Shown: positions 45,284 through 54,529, numbered from the stretch's first letter. The stretch: 64,000 nucleotides of DNA from JAGVSR01 sp963778225 (GCA_963778225.1 CAVZTR010000005.1:80202-144201), one strand, 5' to 3'. The notes: generated by a model from the letters alone, not told the origin. A program made the numbers and translations.

Positions 45284-47278
45284 TCACGGCCGTGGGGCTG
45301 TTGGCAGCGTTTCGGAACTCCAGCCCGAAGCGTCAGTGCCGGGCTGCGCCGCCGCTGGTTTGGTTTTCGATGACTTCTGACTTGAGCCCTGGGCCTTACG
45401 TAACTCGTCGGGGAAAAAGATAGCGCTCGGCCGGCCACCGGTCGAGCGGCCCTGGACCTCGCTTGACCACCCGTCCGACGGCTTGGCCACGGCCTTGACG
45501 GCCGACGTATCGATAGTCGCCTTGCCCGACGCCATGTCGATCACGAGACGGTTGCCGCGCACAACAGTGCCCTGTTGCGACAACTCGACGTCACCCGTCA
45601 CCGCGACGCTGTTTGTTTTCGCCTCATAACGTGCCGTCGTGCCGGTGACCTTGCGCCCATCGGCCGTCGTCACGACCACGCCGCCGTCGGCTTCGATGCG
45701 CTCGAGTTGACTGCTGCCGCCGCCGCCGCTCGACGGCTGGTCGGTTCCGGCATTCATATCCGCTAAACGCGCCGACCCTGTATAGCTCGCCCGGATTTGC
45801 GGCGACCGCATCGTCACGTCACCTTGCTTTGTAATCACATCGCCGCGAAAGATCGCCAGTCGCACGTTATCATCCACATCGAGCGAATCCGCCTCCACAT
45901 CGAGCGGCGCTCCGGGTGATGTCTTGAACTGGGCAAGTCCTGCGGCGCCCCCCTTAGCCTCGGTTTCGGCTGGCTTCTTCGTTCCTGGATTTTTTTGAAC
46001 GAAGCGCGCGGTGATGCGTCCCGGTCCACTCCCTGCCATCGGCGGTGCCGTAAGAGACGATCGCCCGGCAGTGCGATCGATGGACAGTCGACGGCCCTTC
46101 AAAACCGTTTCTCCGTTGACCACGACGACGTCGCCGGTCAGTACCGCGCTGTCCCGTCCCTGATCGAGTTCCACGCGCTCTGCCGTCACACGGCGATCGG
46201 GAACCGACGTCATCACGATGTTGCCCTCGAGCAGACCCGTCTCGGCCTTCGCATCGAAGGTAGCTCCGTCTCCGGTGACGCGATCGCCATTGTCCCGCGT
46301 CATCACGAATGGCCCCTTGGCAGTGATCCGCGTCAGCTTTCCGCCAGCGTCACCTGCCGCGGCTTGTGCACCCGGCATGCCCGACCCGCCTTCGTAGAAC
46401 GCCGTTATCTCAGGCGTTTCCAGTGCGGCGCCAGCCTGAACTGCGCGCACATTACCGGTAAAAATCGCGCGTTTGTCGAGGTCTTGGATATCGAGACGTG
46501 CCGACGTAATTTCGACCGGACCATCCGAACTGCCCAGCAGCGCCGCAGTACCCTTCGGCTTGGCGGCACTCGTATCTGCGGGTGCCTTCGGTGATGGCAC
46601 GAGCCGTGCCACGACCTCCTCGACGAACGTCACTTCGCGGAGCTTTTGCCGGATCTCGAGCCGTTTTGCCGTCACCGATCCGGCGGGAAAGCCGACACGA
46701 ACGGGATCATCGCTGTTGATGCGTCCTTCGCGCGTGCGCACAATCGCGCTTGTCAGATCCGCCGAAAACCCGTTGTCCGACCGGATCTCGATTTTCTCCT
46801 TCAAGTCGAGCACGTTTTCCTTGTGATTGAACACACCGCTCACGGCCGTCAGCTTCGTCGCGGTTTTGTCCTTCGCAACAAGATCGCCCGTGATGCTTTC
46901 GAGTTCGATGAGATCCGTGCGGTCGAAGTTCTGCCGCGCGCGCGCCGCCGCCACACGATAGGTCCCGCCATCCTCCGTCACGCCGTCATAGTTGGGATTC
47001 TGCATGGACAGATCCTGCGGCGTGATCCGCGGGATCGGCACGTCCGGAAGGCTATTCAAGAAACCGCCTGACCCGACGAGCGCGCCGACATAGATCACGC
47101 ACATCGCTGCGCCCGAGATCGGCAACGCCAGCCGCAAGACCTTCACGAGCTTGGTGTGGCGCCGTGCCTTGCGGAACCCGTCGCTGCGGTCAGTCGCCAG
47201 CACGATCCCCGAGCCGCTCGCGCGGCCGCCGCTCGTCGGCGAGCCCTGCGTGCGATCGGCCTCGAAGGTCATCACCAT
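45284..47278 (-). CDS. LptC-LptA (OstA) fusion protein of lipopolysaccharide transport
   Basis: A single 664-residue frame. The N-terminus has a cytoplasmic tail, one membrane helix (LRLALPISGAAMCVIYVG, near 50-68) and an LptC-like domain (MQNPNYDGVTEDGGTYRVAA and onward, to about 230). Then come OstA-type beta-jellyroll repeats: FTGNVRAVQAGAALETPEIT, LLEGNIVMTSVPDRRVTAER, VLTGDVVVVNGETVLKGRRL and AIFRGDVITKQGDVTMRSPQ, ending with a Lys/Pro/Ser tail. LptC and LptA are usually separate proteins that form the periplasmic bridge for LPS; here one chain appears to do both. No frameshift or internal stop is seen. It lies between rnd and lptB. Confidence 0.85.
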   Translation of the reverse strand: MVMTFEADRTQGSPTSGGRASGSGIVLATDRSDGFRKARRHTKLVKVLRLALPISGAAMCVIYVGALVGSGGFLNSLPDVPIPRITPQDLSMQNPNYDGVTEDGGTYRVAAARARQNFDRTDLIELESITGDLVAKDKTATKLTAVSGVFNHKENVLDLKEKIEIRSDNGFSADLTSAIVRTREGRINSDDPVRVGFPAGSVTAKRLEIRQKLREVTFVEEVVARLVPSPKAPADTSAAKPKGTAALLGSSDGPVEITSARLDIQDLDKRAIFTGNVRAVQAGAALETPEITAFYEGGSGMPGAQAAAGDAGGKLTRITAKGPFVMTRDNGDRVTGDGATFDAKAETGLLEGNIVMTSVPDRRVTAERVELDQGRDSAVLTGDVVVVNGETVLKGRRLSIDRTAGRSSLTAPPMAGSGPGRITARFVQKNPGTKKPAETEAKGGAAGLAQFKTSPGAPLDVEADSLDVDDNVRLAIFRGDVITKQGDVTMRSPQIRASYTGSARLADMNAGTDQPSSGGGGSSQLERIEADGGVVVTTADGRKVTGTTARYEAKTNSVAVTGDVELSQQGTVVRGNRLVIDMASGKATIDTSAVKAVAKPSDGWSSEVQGRSTGGRPSAIFFPDELRKAQGSSQKSSKTKPAAAQPGTDASGWSSETLPTAPRP

Positions 47279-47453
47279 GGAAATGGAACGGTCCGCGACT
47301 GGGGTGGGAGAGCGCTGCGATGCACCCTCGCCGCCAATTTGGGTGAGATTGGGACTGCGCTCAAGCCAAACACCCGCGGCAAACCGCGCGCCATCCCCGA
47401 AAAAATCGAACTAAGACAGACACATCAGGGCAATCGGCACGCCAGAGCAACAC

Positions 47454-48074
47454 CTAGTGGGCGAAGATATCGTCCTCGGGAAATCCCGTGAGATCGAGCC
47501 GCGCCCGTACCGGCAGGAACTTGAACGCCGCCTGCGCGAACTCCGTCCGCCCCTCGCGCGCCAGCATCGCGTCCAGCCGATCCTTGATGGCATGCAGATG
47601 CAGCACGTCATGCGCCGCGTACGCCACCTGCTGCTGGGTCAGCTCCGCGGCCCCCCAATCCGAGCTCTGCTGATGCTTCGACAGCTCCAGCCCTAAGATC
47701 TCGTGCGCCAACTCCTTGAGCCCGTGCCGATCCGTGTAGGTCCGCGACAGCTTCGAGGCGATCTTCGTGCAATAGACAGGCGTAGTCATCACCCCTAGCG
47801 CATTGTAGAGCGCCGCAATGTCGAACCGTGCATAGTGGAAGATCTTCAAGACGCTCTCATCGGCAAGCAGCGCCTTCAATCGCACCGGCTCCGGACCACC
47901 CTTCAGGATCTGAACGATGTGAGCCGTCCCATCTCCTGCCGATAGCTGCACCACGCACAACCGATCCCGGTGCGGGTTGAGCCCCATCGTTTCGGTATCG
48001 ATTGCAACCGACGGACCGAACCCGACATTCGCAGCCAGATCGCCTTTGTGCAGCTTGATGACGGGCGCGCTCAT
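47454..48074 (-). CDS. Ribonuclease D-like 3'-5' exonuclease (DEDDy)
   Basis: A 206-residue stand-alone exonuclease domain without the HRDC domains of full-length RNase D. The DEDDy residues are visible: SVAIDTETMGL (Asp, Glu), KIFHYARFDIAALYNALG (Asp) and VAYAAHDVLHLHAI (Tyr, Asp). This short form occurs at the head of the lpt-rpoN block in alphaproteobacteria and probably processes tRNA or other structured RNA 3' ends. ATG 48074 is chosen; the upstream extension is Arg/Pro-rich and unlikely. Confidence 0.9.
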   Translation of the reverse strand: MSAPVIKLHKGDLAANVGFGPSVAIDTETMGLNPHRDRLCVVQLSAGDGTAHIVQILKGGPEPVRLKALLADESVLKIFHYARFDIAALYNALGVMTTPVYCTKIASKLSRTYTDRHGLKELAHEILGLELSKHQQSSDWGAAELTQQQVAYAAHDVLHLHAIKDRLDAMLAREGRTEFAQAAFKFLPVRARLDLTGFPEDDIFAH

Positions 48075-48183
48075 CGGAGGCCTCATATTGCGGGCGGGTT
48101 GTCTCCGCCGGCACCGGCTCCGCAGCGGCCACCGATCTGATGCCGAGGCGCACCGTATCAACTAAGGAAGGTGCGATCGAAAG

Positions 48184-48268
<85 letters not shown>

Positions 48269-48400
48269 AACATCCGGCAGGAGCATGGCGTTTAGTGGCA
48301 CCGGGACACGTTGTCAATTGCGCCTGCGCCGACTAAACAGCGACGCCGCCGTACCGATTGAGGTCAGCGCCGGCGACATACCAAAAGGGCACGCAACGCC

Positions 48401-49385
48401 ATGGCTCAGGCACCGAGCGCATCAGGTCTCGTTACCATCTTCGGCGGCTCCGGCTTTGTCGGACGCCACACGGTCCGCGCCCTCGCCAAGGATGGCTGGC
48501 GCGTCCGCTCCGCCACCCGCCGTCCCGACCTCGCCGGTTATCTGCAACCGATGGGCGTCGTCGGCCAGATCCACGCGGTCCAGGCCAATCTCCGCTATCC
48601 GGCCTCCGTCGCGGAAGCCGTCAAAGGCGCCGATGTCGTGATCAATGCGGTCGGCGTCCTCGCCTCCACCGGCAAGCAGACGTTCAACACCATTCACGAC
48701 GAGGGGGCCCGCACCGTCGCCAAAGCCGCCAAGGCGGCCGGGCGCCCGCACGTTCGTCCATATCTCCGCGATCGGCGCCGACGCGCAGTCGAACTCCAAG
48801 TACGCTCGATCGAAGGCCGAGGGCGAACGCGCCGTCCTCGAGGAATTCCCCGGTGCCGTCATCCTTCGCCCATCCATCGTATTCGGCCCCGAGGACGAGT
48901 TCTTCAACCGCTTCGCCGCGATGGCGCGGATGTCGCCGTTCCTGCCGCTGATCGGCGGCGGTAAGACGAAGTTCCAGCCCGTCTACGTCGGCGACGTCGC
49001 CGCCGCCGTCAAAGCCGTGGTCGACGGCAAAGCCAAACCCGGCGCGATCTACGAATTGGGCGGCCCGGAAGTGCTGTCCTTCCGCGAGTTGCTCGATCGC
49101 ACGCTTCAATACGCCGGCCGCGATCGCTTTTACCTGGGGTTGCCGTTCTGGGCCGCGAAGCTCCAGGCCATCGCCACCTCGCCGCTTCCCAACGCGCTCC
49201 GCCCCGTCACGCTCGATCAGATCCGCCTGCTTCAGCGAGACAACGTCGTCAGCAAAGCGGCGCTCGACGATGGCCGCACCCTCGCCGGCCTCGGCATCCT
49301 GCATCCGCACTCGGTCGCATCGATTGTTCCGTCCTACCTCGAGCGCTTCAAGCCAAAGGGGCAGTACGCCTCCTATCGTGGCTGA
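48401..49385 (+). CDS. Complex I NDUFA9-like NAD(P)-binding protein (frameshifted in this sequence)
   Basis: An atypical SDR related to the mitochondrial complex I accessory subunit NDUFA9. The first frame has LVTIFGGSGFVGRHTVRALA, ATRRPDLAGYLQPMG and ADVVINAVGVLASTGKQTFN, then fails at about 48741. One base later it continues as ARTFVHISAIGADAQSNSKY, ILRPSIVFGPEDEFFNRFA, FQPVYVGDVAAAVKAVVDG and a C-terminus ending at 49385. One extra G in GGG at 48740-48742 explains the split. Repaired length is about 327 residues. In alphaproteobacteria the homologue is linked with respiratory function (family inference). Confidence 0.88.
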
Positions 49386-49410
49386 GAGCGCCGGACCCCA
49401 TGATCAAAAA

Positions 49411-49434
49411 AGCCCTGACCTTTCGGTCAGGGCT
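49411..49434. terminator. Bidirectional hairpin between NDUFA9-like gene and DUF1150 gene
   Basis: A 10-bp perfect stem AGCCCTGACC/GGTCAGGGCT with a TTTC loop sits between convergent genes. Six As lie just to its left, giving a T run for minus-strand transcription; the right side is TCTC. Confidence 0.85.
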
Positions 49435-49461
49435 TCTCAACACATCAATTGATCGGTTCGC

Positions 49462-49755
49462 TTAGTGAACGCTGGCGATCGCCAGTTCACCGTCCATCGC
49501 ATGGCTGAGCGCCGCCTGACGTGAGTCCGTTAGAGCGATCGGCGTTCCATCTGCCGCGTGCAGAGCGAACAATCGCACCCCGGCTGGCAACCCTTCGATC
49601 GCCGGAAACAGCTGACGCGCTTCCTCGACGTCGAGCACTTTGATGTAGGCCACCTCGCCGCCGCCCAGCCTGGCGAGTTCAATCTCGCTCATCACAGGCG
49701 GTGCGGCTGTCGCGGAAGGCCGCGACTTCGTCTTCTTTTCGGGTGCATTATTCAT
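49462..49755 (-). CDS. DUF1150 family protein
   Basis: A 97-residue protein (ATG 49755) with the DUF1150 core: SEIELARLGGGEVAYIKVLD, then LPAGVRLFALHAADGTPIAL and TDSRQAALSHAMDGELAIAS. The family is alphaproteobacterial and usually follows a small heat-shock gene, as here (hsp20 upstream by about 155 bp on the same strand), so it may act in stress response. Function is not known. Confidence 0.85.
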   Translation of the reverse strand: MNNAPEKKTKSRPSATAAPPVMSEIELARLGGGEVAYIKVLDVEEARQLFPAIEGLPAGVRLFALHAADGTPIALTDSRQAALSHAMDGELAIASVH

Positions 49756-49909
49756 GACGCACAATCCTCCTCGAGGAGAGCTGGTAGGACGTCACGTGAA
49801 GGTGCGTTTTCCATGACGCTCTTTGGAGAAACCCCCAAAAGACGCCGAAGTTCACGCAGTTCTTTGATCGTCCTACGATTCAAACGGCTTGGCTGTAGCG
49901 GCTCAGCAC

Positions 49910-50347
49910 CTATCGCGCCTTTTTCTCGGCCCCGATCTCGATCTTCCGCACAAATCGTTCAGGCTCGTGCCGCACGAGATCGATGGAGAGCAGGCCGTTT
50001 TGCAGATCGGCCGCGCGCACTTCTATTCCGTCTGCAAGCAGAAAGGCCTTGCTGAACTGACGGGCCGCAATTCCGCGGTAGAGGTAGTCGCGCTCTTTTT
50101 CGTCTTGGGCCTTCCCCCGCACGATCAACTGCTTGTCCTCGAGGCTCACGTCGAGGTCGTCCCGCGTGAAGCCTGCGACAGCCAGAGTAATGCGTAGAAC
50201 CTCAGGCCTGCTGCCGTCACCGGCGATGCGCTCGATGTTGTAGGGAGGGTAACCGCCACCGGCACTCTTGCCGGCACGCTCGATCATCCGCTCGATCTCT
50301 TCGAATCCCAACAGCAGCGGGTTCGAGAGCATGGTCATCCTGGTCAT
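49910..50347 (-). CDS. Small heat-shock protein, Hsp20/IbpA type
   Basis: A 145-residue ATP-independent holdase. The N-terminal arm (PLLLGFEEIERMIERAGKSA) precedes the alpha-crystallin domain (about 35-130) with YPPYNIERIAG, LRITLAVAGFTRDDLDVSLE, IVRGKAQ and the G-x-L strand NGLLSIDLVR. ATG 50347 is chosen; ATG 50338 is possible. A heat-shock-type promoter lies about 70 bp upstream. It heads the hsp20-DUF1150 pair. Confidence 0.92.
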   Translation of the reverse strand: MTRMTMLSNPLLLGFEEIERMIERAGKSAGGGYPPYNIERIAGDGSRPEVLRITLAVAGFTRDDLDVSLEDKQLIVRGKAQDEKERDYLYRGIAARQFSKAFLLADGIEVRAADLQNGLLSIDLVRHEPERFVRKIEIGAEKKAR

Positions 50348-50418
50348 TCGTCGTTGGTCCTTTTCAAGAAGCGACCTAGTTGTGAACGGCCCGCCTGTGC
50401 GGCACCGCAATACGCAAG

Positions 50419-50447
50419 ATATGGGTCGGGAATGATCGGGCTTCAAG
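50419..50447 (-). promoter_or_regulatory. Sigma-32 (RpoH)-type heat-shock promoter for hsp20
   Basis: On the minus strand CTTGAA (50447-50442) is separated by 16 nt from CCCATAT (50425-50419). This closely fits the RpoH consensus CTTGAA-N13-17-CCCATNT. It lies about 70 nt before the hsp20 start codon, so heat induction of hsp20 is expected. Confidence 0.7.
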
Positions 50448-50537
50448 CCGTCTTACACAAGCTTAACGATCTCGCCCAAGTTCGGCGACAGTCGCCATAT
50501 AGGGATTGCCCTCCACTTCAAAAGGACGTCTGCTAAC

Positions 50538-51191
50538 ATGCTGCGTTTGATGGTTTATCCGCTCGTTCTCGCCGCGCTGTGGGCGATCCCGGCTTCGGCT
50601 GAAACCCCAGCCGATCCCAAAGCGACGCTGTCGTCGACGAAAGTCGATCTCACGCCCGAGGAAGTCGCCGAACGCGAAGGCCGCCGCGCGTGTAAGGCCG
50701 CGATGTGTGCCGCCTTTCACAATCCTGCGAACGGCCAGAACGTCGCCTGCGCCATCAAAAAGAGCTTCCGCAAGGAACAGCTGCAGAAGATCGTTTCCAA
50801 AGCAAAAGTCTCATGGCCTTGGGGCCGCGTGGTCTGCGACGCAGATCTGAAGGCTGACCGCGACGTTCTCTCGAAGGCGCTGACCACCGACAAACAGGTC
50901 GTCAAATTCGCACCTCACACAGTCTCTTGCACGATCGATCACGAAGGCGAGGCACCCTCGAAGATCACGGCAGAAATGACGCCCGAGATCACCTTTGAAA
51001 AGGGCAAGGCCGCAAAAGCGGTGATGAACTGGGGCAAGGTCGAAGGCCCGACACTTGTCAAAGGCATGATGTGGACGGCGACGGCAACAGACAACACCGT
51101 CAATGTCCTGGGTTCCATGATCGTGGACGACATGAACGACTTCGTCACCGCCAAGTGCGACGAGGTCAAACCCGACTGGCAGGGCAAATAA
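50538..51191 (+). CDS. Hypothetical exported protein
   Basis: A 217-residue protein with a clear signal peptide (LRLMVYPLVLAALWAIPASA). The mature part begins with a Thr/Lys-rich tail, then a Cys-containing domain: CKAAMCAAFHNPANGQNVAC, VVCDADLKADRDVLSKAL, HTVSCTIDHEGEAPSKITAE and FVTAKCDEVKPDWQGK. Five or six cysteines suggest disulfides in the periplasm. No family function is recognised. It is divergent from hsp20 and converges with the Ala/Lys-rich gene at 51204. Confidence 0.72.
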   Translation: MLRLMVYPLVLAALWAIPASAETPADPKATLSSTKVDLTPEEVAEREGRRACKAAMCAAFHNPANGQNVACAIKKSFRKEQLQKIVSKAKVSWPWGRVVCDADLKADRDVLSKALTTDKQVVKFAPHTVSCTIDHEGEAPSKITAEMTPEITFEKGKAAKAVMNWGKVEGPTLVKGMMWTATATDNTVNVLGSMIVDDMNDFVTAKCDEVKPDWQGK

Positions 51192-51203
51192 CCCGCTTCG
51201 CGA

Positions 51204-51704
51204 TTACATCTCGCGCGGAGCGTTGGGATCCGGCGCTGTATCCGGCGCAGCTTTAGGCTGCGCATCCGGTTTGGCTTCGGGCGTGGTCGGCTGAGGTCCC
51301 TTGCTCTCGCCTTCGGCCGCTTCCAACGCCTCCTCGGTCGCCTGCTTGGCCTTGTCGAGAACTTCGCTGGTCGCCTGCTTGGCTTTCTCTAGTGCGTCGA
51401 TCGTCGCTTCCTTGGCCTTGTCGATCGCAGGACCTGCATTCTGCTTCGCCGCACTCAAAGCCTTCTTGAACGCTTCGCGGGCCTTCTCGATGGCTTCAAC
51501 GGCCGCCTTCTTGGCTTCATCGATGGCCGCGTTGGTCTCCTCGACACTCTTGTCCACGGCGTCCGGTTCACCGGGCGGCATGGGTGTGGGTTCACCCGCC
51601 GCTGGCGGAGGCGCGGGCGCTGGCGCGGTGTCCTGAGCGCTCGCAGGCAGGGCAGATCCCGCGGCAATAACGGCAGCGGCGATAATCATCACGGCGAAAC
51701 GCAT
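51204..51704 (-). CDS. Exported Ala/Lys/Glu-rich helical repeat protein (LEA-like)
   Basis: A 166-residue protein with GGAGG six bases before ATG 51704. The signal peptide (RFAVMIIAAAVIAAGSALPA, SAQ) is followed by a Pro-rich stretch and then about 75 residues of 11-residue-like repeats such as KAKEATIDALEKAKQATSEV and DKAKQATEEALEAAEGES, then a Pro/Lys tail. The helical repeats look like apolipoprotein or late-embryogenesis-abundant proteins that stabilise membranes or proteins. Function is inferred only from composition. Confidence 0.65.
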   Translation of the reverse strand: MRFAVMIIAAAVIAAGSALPASAQDTAPAPAPPPAAGEPTPMPPGEPDAVDKSVEETNAAIDEAKKAAVEAIEKAREAFKKALSAAKQNAGPAIDKAKEATIDALEKAKQATSEVLDKAKQATEEALEAAEGESKGPQPTTPEAKPDAQPKAAPDTAPDPNAPREM

Positions 51705-51807
51705 CCTGCACCTCCATGAATAGCGGCCTGATCTTATATAGGCATCAAACCCTCGCACGGCAAAAAGCAGCGCTCAGCCTCGCCGCGAAAGAACAGGAGA
51801 CCCGCCC

Positions 51808-52278
51808 ATGGGATCATCAGTGAACGAGCCCGCACCCAACGCCTGCCGCGTTATCCGCGCGACCGACACCTATGATGGAAAACAGGGCCTCACGTACGTC
51901 TGTGGCATCGCCGCCGAGACGGTCGGCTCCAAGGGCATCTGCATGCACTTGCTCACGGTTCCGCCCGGCGGCCGAGCCAAGGCCCACCTCCACGAAAACC
52001 ACGAAACGGCGATCTATGTCCTCGATGGCGAAGCCGTCACCCTCTATGGCGACCGCCTCCAGCACCACATCCACACGCGCAAGGGCGACCTCGTCTATAT
52101 CCCTGCCGGCGTGCCGCATTTGCCCGTGAACATCAGCGACAAACCCACGTCTGCGGTCATCTCCCGCACCGACCCCAACGAACAAGAGAGCGTCGTCTTG
52201 CGCCCGGATCTGGAGCCTTTAGCAGAAGAAAAGATCGCGTCCCTGCGCGCTGCCCGCATGGCGGTGGGCTCCACCTAA
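51808..52278 (+). CDS. Cupin domain protein
   Basis: A 156-residue single-domain cupin. Motif 1 is GGRAKAHLHENHETAIYVLD, with metal ligands His-x-His-x4-Glu in HLHENHE, and motif 2 is GDLVYIPAGVPHLPVN (His). AGGAGA precedes ATG 51808. Such proteins bind a metal and may be dioxygenase-, isomerase- or lyase-type; the substrate is unknown. It is divergent from the helical-repeat gene at 51704. Confidence 0.85.
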   Translation: MGSSVNEPAPNACRVIRATDTYDGKQGLTYVCGIAAETVGSKGICMHLLTVPPGGRAKAHLHENHETAIYVLDGEAVTLYGDRLQHHIHTRKGDLVYIPAGVPHLPVNISDKPTSAVISRTDPNEQESVVLRPDLEPLAEEKIASLRAARMAVGST

Positions 52279-52368
52279 CGGTGTGGACGACTGTTGACGC
52301 CTTGTTTTCCGCGCAAACGACTCCATATACCATCCAGTCAGATGGTGCATGGATGGCGGATCTCAACG

Positions 52369-52776
52369 ATGAACCAATTGGTTCGAACACGGACGGATAG
52401 CGAGAAGATCACCCTGAACCTGGGCTTTGTTGATTTGGGCCAGATCGACCTGCTGGTGAAGGATGGTTTCTATGCCAACCGAACCGACCTCATTCGTACC
52501 GCAATCCGCAATCAGCTCGACCGGCACGACGACGTTCTGAAAAAGAGCATCGTCCGCCAATCCCTTGATCTCGGACTTCGCCACGTCACGCGGCAGGAAT
52601 TGGAAGCCGTTCGGGCAGCGGGACACCAGCTTGAAATCAACGTCTTGGGCCTTGTCAGCATCGCTGCCGACGTCTCACCCGAACTTGCCCGCGATACGAT
52701 TGCCTCGATTGCCGTGCTCGGCGCCCTGCATGCAAGCGCCGACGTGAAATCCGCCCTGGCGGATCGCATGCGGTGA
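52369..52776 (+). CDS. CopG/RHH family transcriptional regulator
   Basis: A 135-residue ribbon-helix-helix regulator. EKITLNLGFVDLGQIDLLV forms the strand and first helix, and GFYANRTDLIRTAIRNQLDR the second, followed by a C-terminal helical extension (ADVSPELARDTIASIAVLGA). It precedes the PHB-depolymerase-type esterase by 80 bp on the same strand and may regulate it, a pairing common in this group. ATG 52369 is chosen over the in-frame upstream reading. Confidence 0.82.
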   Translation: MNQLVRTRTDSEKITLNLGFVDLGQIDLLVKDGFYANRTDLIRTAIRNQLDRHDDVLKKSIVRQSLDLGLRHVTRQELEAVRAAGHQLEINVLGLVSIAADVSPELARDTIASIAVLGALHASADVKSALADRMR

Positions 52777-52856
52777 CCCTCATCGAAACGTCGCTCCTTC
52801 GCGGCTGCCGGACCACGTCCGCCTGCCCGATCAACATTGTCGAAAGGACTCCCGCA

Positions 52857-54074
52857 ATGACAAAGCCGATACCGGAAGAGATGGCGCAGGCGGTTCGCCT
52901 CACGCGATCGGGCCGTCTGAGCGAAGCCACGGACTTCATCCAGCGTCTGCTCCGGGGTCGGCACTCGCCCGGTTCGAGCGACGAGACCGCTGGTGAAACC
53001 CGTTCGCCGCTGACGATCGATGTGACGGCCGACGACGTCACTGGATCAGCATCACATGACACGACCGCAACACCGCTTGAGCCGGCACCGAGCCCCGCAC
53101 CACCCAAGCCGGACGCATCAGCGCAGCAGGGCTCCGCTCGCATCTTTGAAGGGCTGCAATCCCTCACGGCAGGATTGAACAAAGCAAAGCATGCGGCACC
53201 GTCGGATTTGGCGCCCGTCGCAGGCGCGTTCGTCTCGAAATCCATGAGCAACGCCGCCGGCAAACGCGATTACAAACTCTATATCCCCAGCGTGGCCGGT
53301 CGCTCGTCGCACGAGCCACGCCCTCTCATCATCATGCTTCACGGCTGCACGCAATCCGCCGATGACTTCGCCGCCGGCACACGCATGAATTTTGCCGCTG
53401 AAGATCACGGCTGTTTCGTCGCCTACCCCGAGCAGATCTCTGCCGCAAACGCCTCGAAATGCTGGAACTGGTTTGAAACCAAGCATCAGTCGCGCGGCCA
53501 GGGTGAACCATCGCTGATTGCCGGCATTGCCCAGCAGATTATGAAGGACCACAACATCGATCCGCGACGCGTGTATATCGCTGGTCTATCGGCAGGTGGC
53601 GCAGCTGCCAGTGTCGTCGCTGAAGCCTACCCCGATATCTTCGCCGCTGCCGGTGTACATTCAGGGCTGGCCTGCGGCGTAGCCCGCGATATGCCGTCGG
53701 CCTTCGCGGCCATGCAGGGACGGCATGGACCGTACACCCCCACCCGCGAGACACTCATCCCCACCATCGTCTTCCACGGCGATGCGGACACAACGGTGCA
53801 TCCGCGGAACGGCGCTGATGTCGTGGCCGGGGCGGCCGCCGGCAACACCTATCCTCGCGATGTCGAGCGCGGCACCTCGCCCGGCGGCAGAAGCTTTACC
53901 CGCTCAATCCAGCGCGATGGCCAGGGCCAAAGCATCATTGAGGATTGGGTTATCCACGGGGCCGGCCACGCCTGGTCCGGCGGCAGCTCGGCGGGCTCAT
54001 TTACCGATCCGCGCGGTCCTGATGCCAGTGCCGAAATGCTCCGCTTCTTCCTTGCCCACACAAGGTCCGGATGA
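52857..54074 (+). CDS. PHB depolymerase family esterase
   Basis: A 405-residue esterase of the extracellular PHB depolymerase (type 1) family. After about 125 low-complexity residues comes the catalytic domain: LIIMLHGCTQSADDFAAGTR (oxyanion hole), YIAGLSAGGAAASVVAEAYP with the lipase-box serine, an Asp in FHGDADTTVHPRNG, and the His in VIHGAGHAWSGGS. No signal peptide is obvious at ATG 52857, so the enzyme may be cytoplasmic or exported by a non-classical route. It follows the CopG regulator. Confidence 0.88.
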   Translation: MTKPIPEEMAQAVRLTRSGRLSEATDFIQRLLRGRHSPGSSDETAGETRSPLTIDVTADDVTGSASHDTTATPLEPAPSPAPPKPDASAQQGSARIFEGLQSLTAGLNKAKHAAPSDLAPVAGAFVSKSMSNAAGKRDYKLYIPSVAGRSSHEPRPLIIMLHGCTQSADDFAAGTRMNFAAEDHGCFVAYPEQISAANASKCWNWFETKHQSRGQGEPSLIAGIAQQIMKDHNIDPRRVYIAGLSAGGAAASVVAEAYPDIFAAAGVHSGLACGVARDMPSAFAAMQGRHGPYTPTRETLIPTIVFHGDADTTVHPRNGADVVAGAAAGNTYPRDVERGTSPGGRSFTRSIQRDGQGQSIIEDWVIHGAGHAWSGGSSAGSFTDPRGPDASAEMLRFFLAHTRSG

Positions 54075-54144
54075 CACCCGCCTCTGGGGAACTGGTCCGA
54101 AGGTCGAGCGTTGCAGTGTCCCCGGGCTACAGGTGAGGTGTACA

Positions 54145-54402
54145 ATGCGAATGTTTATCGGCACGGCAGGGCTCTGCTTGGGCCTAGCACTTCTCGCGTC
54201 GCCGGCCTCGGCCGCCGTTGTCTGCAACGACGAAGGCGACTGCTGGCGCGTAAAACAAAAATACGACTACAAACCCGAATGGCGCCTGCGCGTCTACGAC
54301 GACAACTGGAAATGGTCCGACAACGACAAAGACAAATACCGCTGGCGCGAGACCCGCGACGGTCGCGGCTACTGGCGTAACGGTGTTTGGATTGAGTTCT
54401 AA
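54145..54402 (+). CDS. Small exported protein
   Basis: An 85-residue protein from ATG 54145. The signal peptide (RMFIGTAGLCLGLALLASPA, SA) is cut before AAVVCNDEGDCW. The mature part is short, charged and rich in Trp, Tyr, Asp and Lys (DDNWKWSDNDKDKYRWRETR). Two cysteines at its N-terminus may form a disulfide. No family recognised. A perfect 11-bp inverted repeat follows. Confidence 0.6.
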   Translation: MRMFIGTAGLCLGLALLASPASAAVVCNDEGDCWRVKQKYDYKPEWRLRVYDDNWKWSDNDKDKYRWRETRDGRGYWRNGVWIEF

Positions 54403-54435
54403 ATCTTTGGTCTGCTCCAGCACGAGGCCAAGATC

Positions 54436-54463
54436 ATCGCCCGCATTGGAGCATGCGGGCGAT
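54436..54463. terminator. Perfect 11-bp inverted repeat after the small exported gene
   Basis: ATCGCCCGCAT (54436-54446) and ATGCGGGCGAT (54453-54463) form a perfect stem with a 6-nt loop. No T run follows, so it may be a stability hairpin or weak terminator rather than a classical terminator. Confidence 0.4.
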
Positions 54464-54529
54464 TCCATTGTCGTTCCTGGTGATCACTCGTGCTAGACTT
54501 TGGATCTGACCAATTTGCGGAGAGCCATC

